In this document: positions 33,708 to 43,315 of the stretch, piece after piece
Numbering within the stretch: the stretch's first letter is position 1
Layout: each line of letters starts with the position of its first letter
NCBI GenBank assembly: GCA_032158295.1
Contig: CM063246.1
Span: 3,257,371 to 3,321,370, forward strand
DNA: 64,000 nucleotides
Direction of reading: 5' to 3'
DNA from: Pycnopodia helianthoides
Lineage: Eukaryota; Echinodermata; Asteroidea; Forcipulatida; Asteriidae
Notes under the pieces: model-generated
Database searches by the model: none
Seen by the model: the letters and a program-made list of their open reading frames with translations, nothing else
Told to the model about the DNA's origin: nothing
Program-made: the position numbers and the translations under genes

Positions 33708-33797
33708 ATCTAGCTTACGGTCGTGCTTTTTCAGTTGGTCTAGCTGATCTGTAAGCCGGGCATTCTTCTCTTCTAGGGCTAGGTTCAAAGACTGCAG
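33708..33797 (-). CDS. Internal exon of the coiled-coil gene (30 codons)
   Basis: On the minus strand the exon runs from just after a GTATTCCAG acceptor to a GAT|GTAAGT donor. It encodes 30 residues (LQSLNLALEEKN ... KKHDRKLD) with leucines in a heptad pattern. It ends in phase 0, matching the phase-0 start of the exon at 30135, so the coiled coil continues without a break across the junction. An alternative acceptor 6 bp inside (CAG at 33794-33792) would remove two residues in frame. Earlier exons were not found in the window. The identity of the protein is unknown. Confidence 0.75.
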
Positions 33798-34154
33798 CTG
33801 GAATACAAGCGAAGTGAACATCCATTTATTACAACAGACAGGAACACACAGATCAGATCAGCATGGTCGATGTTGGGTCAATTTTGTACATGTTAATAAT
33901 AATGATAATAACCAGTTTTTATATTTTATTTTATCGCGTACGCGATCAAATGCATTATGCGCTTCGACACACAAACACTGCTGGCGCCCTCCTAGTATGA
34001 ATGGTCATGTTATTATTTTTGGAAGGGCCAAATAAAGTTCCGTCCAATCAGAGATGACCTTTGAGCTTTTAGTTTTAGGAGATGTGCATCAGATTTATTC
34101 TATTTATCACTTTTGTTGCAGCTTTTCATTGAACGGGATCAATATTCATATTTA
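33798..34154. other. Unassigned DNA upstream of the short exon
   Basis: Should be intron of the coiled-coil gene if its 5' part lies further along the minus strand. No exon is visible. Confidence 0.4.
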
Positions 34155-34417
34155 AAAGTTTTTTAATTATGGGACCCATCTATGTAACACCTTGTTAAGG
34201 GGTTTACAAGGTGCTGCGGCGCATTCAGCAGCCACTGCCAGAAACACCGGTGCAAACCCCTTCTCTTAGCAATAAGTGGACCACCCGCTTTACGTCCCAT
34301 CCGAAAGACGAAGTACACAAGTGTCAAGAACGGGAATTGAGCCCACACTCTGCTGATCAGAAACAACAGAGCCTATGTCCAGTGTGCTTGACCGCTCGAC
34401 CATGGCACACCAAAATG
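34155..34417 (-). mobile_element. SINE family S1 copy 3 (reverse)
   Basis: On the minus strand GCCATGGTCGAGCGGTCAAG (A box) is at about 34393-34412, then TTTCTGATCAGCAGAGTGTG, then the B box GGGCTCAATTCCCG. The body extends to GGGGTTTACAAGGTG-type sequence on plus. It is the reverse of the copies at 12291 and 22944, with a different 3' body. Confidence 0.8.
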
Positions 34418-34689
34418 TTCATGTTTTTAACATAACATTTTTTAATAAATAAATAAATAAAATAAACAAACAATACAATATCAATTATATTGTCACTTAC
34501 ACAGCTAAGCAGCACTTTGGATATAGTTATTTTTTGGGAAAAATTTGGTATACAAGATTCATTAAAGCCTGCAATTTCATGAAGTTTTTAAGCTTCAAGA
34601 GCTTTACATTTTTAGTTGTGCTAATTATCCATATCAATTCCTACCTTCAGCTCCCTTGAGTTATTTTCATTTTAAGTGTTTTCTTCTTG

Positions 34690-34830
34690 TATCCCCCAAC
34701 AACAAGTTTTGGGGGCAAACTTGCTTTCAGCATATTACTCGGGTGGGATTTGAACCCCTAACCTCTGCCATTCTAGAGCAGATGTCTTACCAACTAGACC
34801 ATCGAGATTGCCCGGTATAGCTCGAGGCAG
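34690..34830 (-). mobile_element. SINE family S3 head (reverse)
   Basis: Plus strand CTCGGGTGGGATTTGAACCC, TCTAGAGCAGATGTCTTACC and AACTAGACCATCGAGATTGC is the complement of a tRNA-like head with A and B boxes. It matches the heads at 47685-47755 and 59370-59440. Confidence 0.75.
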
Positions 34831-35069
34831 TTTGAATCCTTTATTTTAGCAGCGGGTACACATTATCATTAAGAGAAGGGGTCATCCCCCCCCCCCCATC
34901 TTTCCATCATGGTTGGCTGCAGATTGCGGCACATCGCTTTGTAAACCCTTACAAGGTGATGTATATAAATTAGTCTCGTAATTCAAAACATAGCATACCT
35001 GTCATACCCGTCACAGTGCTTTGAATCCTGTGGCTTGCAAAGACGCTATATAAATGACTGATATTATCA
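34831..35069. other. Unassigned DNA with a C run
   Basis: A C run lies at 34887-34898. Nothing else identified; parts resemble SINE body sequence (GGCTGCAGATTGCGGCACATC). Confidence 0.35.
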
Positions 35070-35960
35070 TTATTGCTGTCAATAAATCTTGATGAAATAA
35101 ATGGCATCCCACATTGTGTTCGATCATTCAAATTTGGAATGAAAGAGATTTTTTCCCCCTCATTTTTAGACATGTTAATTTCAAATTATAAAGCCCAATG
35201 TGATGTTGTTGGCGGAAGAAATCACGCGAAAAAGATGAAATTTAACGGAATCCTACATTGTGTTTGGTTGTTTAAAATCCATGTTCAAGGACATCTTTTT
35301 TCAAAAGGTTTAAATATGTTGAATGAAATCACTGTGTACAAAATATCTTGGTAGACAAATTGCAGCCAAAGAAATAGGAGTTAAAATAATGCCACCCACA
35401 ACATCTTTCGCAATTTAAGACCTTATTTGTATGCACAATGAGTTCTGAAAAAAAAACGAAAAAAAAAACCCAGCAACAACAAAACAGTTTTTGAATTGTT
35501 GAATGAAATCACAGTGTACAAAATATGATCCAAACAGAAAGAATTACCAGCCAATAAATAGAATGAAACACGTTCTTTGTTGTGTTCATGACCTTCCATG
35601 TATGTACAAGCAAATCTTTAAAAAAAAATATTTATATCAAAAGAAGAAAACATAAAACAGTTTTAGAATAGCTGAATAAAACCACCATATACAAAACAGG
35701 ATCTTCACGTAAGAATTCACAGCAATAAATAGAATGAAATTTGTTCCATGCTGTTTGGTCATTCAAGACTTTCCATGTATGTACCAGCAATTCTTTAAAA
35801 TAAGAAAACTACAAACCAAAAAAAAAAACAGTTGTAGAAAAGCTGAATGCAATCACAATGTACAAAAAATGTGATCTTGGGGTAGGAAACCATAGCCGAA
35901 GAAAATTGTATGGCGGACCGACATTGTGTTTGATCATTCAAGACCTATTTTCCTATTAAC
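35070..35960. repeat. Diverged tandem array, about 5 units of 170-185 bp
   Basis: A unit beginning near GAATGAAATCAC.GTGTACAAAATAT recurs at about 35318, 35501, 35669 and 35846. Each is followed by AATAAATAGAATGAAA-like and CATTCAAGACCTTCCATGTATGTAC-like words. An earlier, more diverged unit starts near 35070 (CACATTGTGTTCGATCATTC). Units are separated by A-rich linkers. No consistent open frame is kept, so it is not a protein repeat. Confidence 0.75.
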
Positions 35961-36639
35961 TTGTTGATGATCCCAACAGGCTGATAAGGTGAAATGTAAG
36001 AACGGAGTAACACGCGCGTAGCTACGGTGCCGTAGGGCAAACCAGCGCAAAGCCGTCACTACGGAGCACAATGGATCTCCACTCACTATCAGAATTCAGG
36101 ATTTGTTCAAATTGAAAATGACCTTTTTTAAAGGGAGGGAGCTCGTATTCAATTTTACATCTATTGACATACTATACATGATCAGTTAAAAAAAGAAAAA
36201 GAAAAAAAAATGTGAATAAGAATGAGTTTAGAGGCCTGGGTAAAGCCTGGATTTGATTTTAAGCTGATTAAACTACGTCAGTGTTAATGCATATTTTACA
36301 ATGAATCATAATTAATTGAAGAAAAAAAAAAGAGTCTGCTTTTAGCATTAAAGTGAAATTTATATTTTCCTGTCTGGAAAAACTGGCAAATAGTTTAAAT
36401 TTTTAAATAACTAAATTTCTTTCAAAAAGTAGCACTTGGTCAAGAAAGATTGTAGACAATCTTATCGACAATCAGTCAGGAAGCTTCCATGACAATTTTG
36501 CTTAGTCTTCCCTGGAAGTAACTAATGATTTTGCCTATTAAAAAACTCCTCAAAAGAAAGATTAAATAATTTTTAATAATTACCCATTTCATTTGGGATG
36601 AATCACCTAATGTCAAATGCATTTTTTATTGTTTTATTA
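35961..36639. other. AT-rich non-coding DNA
   Basis: A GC-richer patch at 36000-36070 (GTAGCTACGGTGCCGTAGGG, itself a small inverted repeat) is followed by A-rich DNA. Nothing else recognised. Confidence 0.4.
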
Positions 36640-36830
36640 TTTGAGAAAATAGAAATGGCTGTTGCAAACTGCTTACCAACAGGACCTGTGGTATAAATAC
36701 AAAGAATTAGTTGATGGCCAAATGTTTTAACCCCAGCTAAGTCTTTCTCTTATTTTAGCCTCTGCGAAAGACTTTGCTACGGTTGAAACGTCAGGCCATT
36801 GTTTTTAATTGAAGAAGAATGAATGAAGCA
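36640..36830 (+). repeat. Dispersed repeat family J copy
   Basis: TTGCAAACTGCTTACCAACA, GACCTGTGGTATAAATACAAAG, AGCTAAGTCTTTCTC, then CTCTGCGAAAGACTTTGCTA and GTTGAAACGTCAGGCCATTG. The AAGTCTTTCT and AAAGACTTTG words are inverted around a short centre, so it may be a foldback element. Confidence 0.55.
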
Positions 36831-36909
36831 GAAACTTTCGTGAGGTAGCTTTAGAGAGGATCAAAATTCATAAGTCATTTAAATTGTTTTTTTTAAAGAC
36901 ACATTGAAC

Positions 36910-37100
36910 CTTTATCATGGAGCAGCCATCTTGCCAACAATCAGTGAAACCAAACCAGGCAGCCATCTTGCCAAACTCCCATTACAATCCATGGAACCAA
37001 ACTGAGGCTGGAAGGACACTACAGTTGGGCTCTTTTTCATTTGATGAGAAGTCACTCTTCATGATTGCTTTTGAAGTCAGGGAACATTACAAAAATTGTG
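36910..37100 (+). mobile_element. Family H repeat copy 4 with an internal duplication
   Basis: CCTTTATCATGGAGCAGCCATCTTGCC is followed 45 bp later by a second GGCAGCCATCTTGCCA, then AACCAAACTGAGGCTGGAAG. The left part therefore appears duplicated relative to the copies at 2824, 7841 and 9283. Confidence 0.6.
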
Positions 37101-37579
37101 ATTGGATTGCGCACTACGCGCATCGCACCACGGACACATGGATTTTCGGCCTTTTTGCAAGATTCTGAAAACAATGGATTTACCTGGCTAGTCTGCTGCC
37201 ACCTAGTGACAGCGAATGTCTCCAGTTAGTTTCAGCATCTTGAGCACCATTGACCTACATTCCTAAAATTACAATATTTTCTATACTCGGCTGGGAAAAC
37301 TTTCAAATGTATCACTTAAGAAAGCAAATATCACTGACATTTCCGCTGAAGTTTGAGTTAGGCACAATCTCTAACGTGATCCTGTTCAAACATTGACTTT
37401 GTTGGGTTGTGTGTCCTCTAATAATGTTGGTAACTCTTCTCACTTTTAGTGAAAGCTTTTGAAGGAAAAAAAAATCATGATTGTGACAACTTTATGTATG
37501 AAAACTAACCTTAACACATGTTTACTTTGCATAATTTCTCCCCAAATCATTTGGGAACTTTTCCTCTGCACATTTCTCT
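37101..37579. other. Unassigned DNA
   Basis: Nothing recognised. Confidence 0.4.
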
Positions 37580-37930
37580 TTAAAGGCCCTGTACACTATT
37601 GGTAAGATCGAAAAACACAAATGTTCACAGATTCATACATAACTTACATGATTTAAAGTAAGTAATGGTAGAAAGGGTTCCTTAAAATATTTCTGCCTAA
37701 AATGTTATCGTTTCTAAGAAGTGGATAAAACAATAATTTTTATCGTGCGCGATAATAAACTTGATGTTTGAAAAACAGAAAACACATAAGGTCTCTTTTC
37801 ACTATTTTCTCGTGGACTCGATGACCAATTGAGCTCAAATTTTCACAGGTTTGTTATTTCATGTATATGGTTAATCACACAAAACTTCGACTGTTTTGTC
37901 AGCTCTACCAATCCTGTATAATACCTTTAA
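37580..37930 (+). mobile_element. TTAA-type foldback element, family B copy 3, best copy
   Basis: TTAA at 37580-37583 is followed by AGGCCCTGTACACTATTGGT and the right edge is ACCAATCCTGTATAATACCT then TTAA (37927-37930). Ends are inverted for about 25 bp with mismatches. The 351-bp interior contains the ATGTTCACAGATTCATACAT and TTTCACAGGTTTGTTATTTC blocks shared with copies 1 and 2. Non-coding. Confidence 0.88.
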
Positions 37931-38859
37931 ACAAAGGGCTTCAAGGTTAGATTCAGTTTTGTAACGCACTTAATTATTTTCCTGATAGATAGAGTCCTCA
38001 TGAAAGTGGGGAAAATATTACAAGTCTCGAACCTCAGCTTACAATGGTGTAAAATGTCATTTTATTTGATAGTCTTTCAGAGTCACTCTCATCTGAAACA
38101 CGGTGTCATTGGATATCAATAATGAATGGCTCTGAACATTCCAAAGGGGAATTTTTGCTTTCAGTCAAAAGGTCAAATTCAGTTCCGTTTTTTGATTGCA
38201 TATCACGGAAATTCAGGAATGACCTAAAAAAAAAAAATTCCCCGCACAAAAATTTTTAAAGACCCATTCATTTGAAATGAGACATCATAGGATGTTTTTA
38301 GATGTTGACAAAAATTCGCACGGGAAGGGTTTCAAATTCAATGGCATTTTGCACCGTTTTAACTTGTAATTTTCTTTCCACTTTCACAAGGACACACTAT
38401 CTATTGGAAATTTGAGTGCATCGCATAACTGATATCAACCTTGGAGCTCCTCTTTAAGAATGTAACACAACTTTGCTCACATTTAGTGGAAAGCACATGA
38501 TACAAATACTTGATTATTTTCCCTGGAACGTAAAGCAGACTAACAATAACACTGTTCTTTATTTACATTAAAACAAATATGTAAAAAAAAAAAAAAAAAA
38601 CGACCAGGACCCTATCTCATCAGCGAAGTAGTCCTCTTGATGAAATGAAACAAAGATCTTTAGCTGTTTCGCAGCGCAGCGCAGCGGAACAGCTCTTGTT
38701 TTTTCTTTTTCTTTTTATGCTGAGTGCAGACAGCAACCTGTGCACCTCTGTGTACAAAGTCCTGTTCAGTTACAGGCTACCGGTACATTATAAAGGTTTG
38801 CTGTCAACACACACACATGTAGATGTCACTTGGGTTTAATGTATGTACTTGTACATATC
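37931..38859. other. Unassigned DNA with A runs
   Basis: A runs at 38227-38237 and 38584-38600. A small GCAGC repeat (GCAGCGCAGCGCAGCGG) lies at about 38672-38688. No gene recognised. Confidence 0.45.
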
Positions 38860-39260
38860 TCAATGAGAGAAGCATTAAGGATGTTAAATAATAATTTGAT
38901 TAAAAGTCAGCTGCCTTTGTCCCCTGCACTTTGTGTAAAGGTCATGTCAGATCTTCTGTTCAAATGGAATTAGAACTGACAGATGCAGATGAGTGGAGAG
39001 AGAGAGTCATAGCGCTGTGGACTGATCGTTGTTCCCTCTTGTACCTGGGCCGGGCATTATATCTTCAACTGTTACACTATCCCTTGACGAGATCCCTGCA
39101 TTAATTAAGAATATGACCCGTTCTGGATGGCTGTCATAAATCACCTGGGGACTTTATTGCCATTAAGAATTCAACCCTAACTGACGCATGCCTGTGCTGA
39201 TAAGCTATCGCATGATCTAAGCGTTAATTACAGGTAGATCTCCCCACATGCACTTTCTCC
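38860..39260. promoter_or_regulatory. Candidate enhancer cluster
   Basis: Repeat-free sequence dense in factor-like words: ATAATAATTTGATTAAAAG, GTCAGCTGCCTTTGTCCCC, TTAATTAA at 39101-39108, TCACCTGGGGACTTTATTGC, GATAAG (GATA type) at 39199-39204 and TTAATTA at 39224-39230. No coding frame is present. Among the candidate elements this is one of the two I find most convincing by texture. Function is inference. Confidence 0.35.
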
Positions 39261-40339
39261 CCGTTTTCTTCCTCGCCAAGTCGCTCGCCGAGTCTCTCTC
39301 CACTCTCCGTCCGTCCTTTTGTTTCTTGCGTCGATATGACCAAGGGGCCGGAAAAACTTGATGTTGAAGTATTAAAGCTTGGCTTTTAAGAGAATGGCAA
39401 AAAATTAAACAGATGAGGGGGAATATTAGAGGCACTCCGGTTCAATAAGTGTTAATGGAGCCTCTCCAAGCGCTAGCAGATCGCAAGTGGATAAAAGCTA
39501 CCCAGCAATTATCACACCATCATGCTGGATACCAGTTACTTTGCCAATCACTTGAAAACGGACAAGAAAAAAAAAAAAGGGGGGAAAAAAAAGAAACAGA
39601 GCATGTTTATCATCAACTGTTACATTTTAGGGTTCCTGAAGTATGTCGGTTCGGGGCGAGTTGTGAGGGAATTCATTTATTTCTTCAAGATAGTGGGATC
39701 ACAGAAGTAGAATATGATCACCGCACCTTGCACTCTTGAAGTGAATTAGTTGAGGGGTGATTTGTCAGTGTGCTGTTGTGATATTTCTTCATATGGTTAT
39801 TTCTTGGAAAAATAATGTCGTTGTTTTTACAGCTGGTTTCTGCATGATCAACAGACAAACTGTATTGTACCTGAGGTATACTCTGTTTAGAAGGGTGCTT
39901 ATGGAAACGATGCATCATCAAGTGTTAAGTTATACAACTCCTATCCATTACTTTAGTGTGACAGTTATTAAGGAAAAGCATTTTCATTACCTTGCTTGTC
40001 CTTGCTCTATACTTATACAATTAAGTTTTCTTTGATGTGCTTGGTTTTTGGAGGATGGGGGGGGGGGAGGTGAAGAATGTGGTCTGGGGGATACTGTGCC
40101 AGTGTAATTCTGTCAGTTGGATGTGCTGCACTGTTTTCCCCGCAGTTTTTCAAAATTGTTACATAAAATTGTTCCAATGTTTGTGTTGTCTCCAATGTTG
40201 CTGTTGTTGTGTTTTGGGGGTTTTGTTTTGTGTTTGTTTGTTTGTTTGTTTTTACTTTCCTTGTCCGTCCCCCCCCCTCCCCCGGGACTAACATTACAGT
40301 ACAATACAAAAATCATTTACATAGCTCTCTTACAAAAAG
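39261..40339. other. Non-coding DNA with simple repeats
   Basis: A-rich and G-rich runs at 39564-39592, a G run at 40059-40068, a GTTT run at 40229-40251 and C runs at 40269-40283. Frames of 84-98 codons on both strands across these runs are low complexity. Confidence 0.5.
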
Positions 40340-40520
40340 CTGTTTCACAGCGCTTAACAAGCAGTACAAACAGAATATTAAAAAATTGAGGAAAAACAAA
40401 TTAGGAGACAAATAAATGGGTCTTAAGAGCTTTCCTGAAGGCTAAATTATTTAGCTTTGGGGAGAAATTCGTTTGGAATTCCTGATGATAAAAGAACATT
40501 CAGTGATGCATTCGACGACA
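40340..40520. mobile_element. Decayed retroelement 3' segment
   Basis: GCTGTTTCACAGCGCTTAAC, ATAAATGGGTCTTAAGAGCT and TTTGGGGAGAAATTCGTTTG follow the order seen in reverse in the insertion at 45900-46180 (ATATAGCGCATAATGC, GAGTTTTTAAGAGTCCC, CAAGTCATTCC). This is probably the 3' part of a SINE or LINE family; assignment is tentative. Confidence 0.35.
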
Positions 40521-40649
40521 CTTGAAATGCTTTCAGTGTGGGTTTATAGCTTGGTTGAATTTGGTTTGTCAAGTACAATTTATTAGTATACATTTTGAAT
40601 GCCCAGGCAATTGTTGTTGTTTTTTTGTTTTTTCTTGCTTTGGCAGCTT

Positions 40650-41038
40650 CTAAAGGCAGGGTATACTTTTGGTAATTGTCAAAGACAAGTATCCTCACTT
40701 GGTGTATCCCAACATATGCATCAAATAACAAACCTGTGAAAGTTTAGGCTCACTTGGTCATCAAAGTTGTACGAAATTAATGAAAGAAAAAAAACACCCT
40801 TGTTGCATCAAAATGTGTGCTTTCAAATGCCTGAGAAAGGCTTCATGCCTGAAGCCTTTCTAAGATTCAAATATTTTTAGTGAGAAATTACCTCTTTCTC
40901 AAAAAACTGCATTACTTCAGAGGGAGTCGTTCCTCACAATGTTTTGTAATATCGGCAGCTCTCGGGTGCTCCTTACCAAGCAAGTTTTGATGGTAATGTA
41001 TTTCTTGAGTAATTACCAAAAGTATCCACTGCCTTTAA
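40650..41038 (+). mobile_element. TTAA-type foldback element, family C
   Basis: The left edge CTAAAGGCAGGGTATACTTT and the right edge AAAGTATCCACTGCCTTTAA are inverted repeats of about 28 bp. The right TTAA is at 41035-41038 and the left is mutated to CTAA. The interior has CACTTGGTGTATCCCAACAT, AACAAACCTGTGAAAGTTTA and GAGAAAGGCTTCATGCCTGA. I associate this family with sea-star genomes from memory. Non-coding. Confidence 0.85.
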
Positions 41039-42794
41039 CTTCCAAAATATAAAACCCTTTCATATCAAACTATCTGTACAAATCAAACTCTCTATTATAA
41101 TTAAGAGTTTGAAATTTTCCTGTTTTCTGTTTTTGTGTCCGGATGTTTTTTTCATTTCTTAGCCCCAGCGCCTAACAGAAACAGCTGTTTATGAGAGTTA
41201 TTATTAGATGTTATTATTACCCCTGCAGTAATTAGAGATGAATGGTGATTTTGACAGCACAGTTAATGAGTGCAGATGGACGACCATGGACAAGAAAAAA
41301 AATACTAATAAATAAAAAAATATATACACTTTTACTTGTGATGATTTCAACATGGGTCATATGTAATGATGATGTAATTTCTCCTTCCAAAAAATCATTT
41401 TGTGTAAGTGTCCCTTCACAGGATGGAACAGACAATGTTTATGAGGAACCATGGCCTTTATGTTGCCATGGGAACATTGCATCTTCACAGTATTTGCGTT
41501 GACTTCACTCATGTATTAATTCGTCAGTCGCACCAAAAAAAACAAGACTTTTGTAAAAAAAAAATTAATAAAAAAATTAAATTGGCAAATCGTTTTTGTA
41601 CAATTTATTGGTTTACTCAACGCTGTTTACAATGTTAGCAATTTTCAGAACCCGACGACGCGTAACAGTTTTGTAATTAGACTAATTAGCATGACCGACA
41701 GATCACCTGATTTGCCATTTTGCATTTCCAGGAAGTGATGTATAACAATACGCAACTTTATCCATTGCAATACACAGCGCTGGAACGGTGCCAAACATGC
41801 CTGGTACGACTTTTGCCTTTTTCATGAAGTGGTGTATCTGTTGACCTATTTCAGTTTAGTATTTTTCAAGAAGTGCAATACGCATTGGTTTGTACACAGC
41901 GCTTAACCAGTCGTGTAACCAGACATTTATATTTATGTGGGGGGGGGGTGGTTGCTATATAATGTATCGAACCATTCGTTTGTGTATTTCAATCTCTTTT
42001 TTTGGGGGGGGGGCAAGGGTTCTGAATGAAGGGGATTCTTCCCCCAGGCCTCCCACCCCATTGGTTACACTACTGTTCTCTACATGCAATTCTCATTGTT
42101 TTTTTTCATCACAAAGTGACAAATGTATCTAGGAATTAATAATGTATAAAATCAGTTGCATGATTGAAAACACTTTTATAGTTCTGTACGAATAAAGAAG
42201 GAGCGGTTGACCTGATCATTGTACAGTGGGATCGTCTGTCGTTTCCACCGCCTGACGTCAATCAAAAAAGCTTTGTCACACAGCACCGCCAGCAGTCAAT
42301 ACACGGGAGGTTCTTAGAAATATCACAAAAATTTTATTACAAAAGACACATTTTTATATTTCTGAAGTATTCATCATTCCAAACTTCCAATACTAGTTTT
42401 TTTTCTGTTGAATTTAGTTCGCAGATACCTTATAGAGAAGGCAAAATGTTTCTTTTTGCTTAAAATACATCGTTCATGTTGCTCGACATTTCGATCAGTG
42501 TGCTCCGATGGTCTTCAGTAGAATGCCGGATTCTGTTGCTGTATGCTGATTACAGCTCCTTTTCAGAACCACCACAGCTCATAAAAGAGTTTGAATAACG
42601 TTGTATCTCTGCAAACCTCACTCAATTGAATCCTCACCAGGCAACGTTTCAAAATCCTACTTAAAAATGACAACCACTAATGTTACACAGTCCCTTACAA
42701 ACACAGATCGAACCCCAAGATGGTCAATTATAAAACTGTAAGAAAAGATCAATTTACTCTTTACTTCACTTTCTGTTACTATCCTTTGGAACAA
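41039..42794. other. Non-coding DNA with a homeodomain-word patch
   Basis: A patch at 41645-41760 contains GTAATTAGACTAATTAGCAT and ATCACCTGATTTGCC, which could be regulatory. G runs lie at 41940-41949 and 42004-42012. Weak frames have no recognised features. Confidence 0.4.
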
Positions 42795-42920
42795 AGATAT
42801 TGACAAAATAGGGAGACAGCCAACAACACAGGGCTAGATAGCTCAGTTGGTAGAGCGCCAGCACTTTAATCCGGAGTTTGTTGGTTCAAACCATGCTTCT
42901 AGTCAATTTTTCTCTGTTCA
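42795..42920 (+). mobile_element. S4 tRNA-like repeat, with conserved 5' flank
   Basis: TATTGACAAAATAGGGAGAC precedes GGGCTAGATAGCTCAGTTGG (A box) and TTGGTTCAAACC (B box), followed by TCAATTTTTCTCTGTTCAAC. The 40-bp 5' flank and the 3' flank are both shared with 58992-59130, so the repeat unit is larger than the tRNA-like part. The anticodon loop (CACTTTAAT) is not a normal tRNA loop, which argues against a functional tRNA gene. Confidence 0.75.
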
Positions 42921-43189
42921 ACCCAAAATTTACAAATTTACCCATTCAGTTTCCCTTCTGGATTATTACTTCACTATCCTTTAGTTTCTAAATTTATCTC
43001 ATTGATTCCTTTAAGGGCCAGGCCCTAGAAATGGTTTTTAAGAAAACAATTTGGGATATATTTAGGCTATACATAAACCCTTTTCTTTGAAACCCACAGT
43101 TAGTCAATATTATGTTTAGTTGAATTCAAAATGAAAATTGTTTTCAGTTCTTTTCTTTAAATGACAACACTTCTTCATAAGCATGCCAA

Positions 43190-43315
43190 CTGCAGCTGCG
43201 GCTGCGGCTATGGCTGTTGCTAAGGATGTTGCTTAGGATAGCCTATGCTTCAACACTTGTTGTCTAGCCACAGCCGCAGCCATAGCCACTATCTTGGAAA
43301 CAGCCACCGTTTCCA
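43190..43315. mobile_element. Foldback element, family I copy
   Basis: CTGCAGCTGCGGCTGCGGCT ... CTAGCCACAGCCGCAGCCAT pair as inverted arms of degenerate hexamers. GGATAGCCTATGCTTCAACA sits between them and is the reverse of AGCATTGAAGCATAGGTTG-type sequence in the copy at 21674. Confidence 0.7.

Noticed and set aside
34640..34675. Extra short coiled-coil exon on the minus strand (ENNSRELK before a GTAGG donor)
   Set aside because: The frame has a stop directly upstream and no acceptor in phase, so it cannot be spliced in.
36660..36685. Possible 9-base exon with GTAAGC donor
   Set aside because: The sequence belongs to dispersed repeat family J, which also occurs at 17.65 kb.
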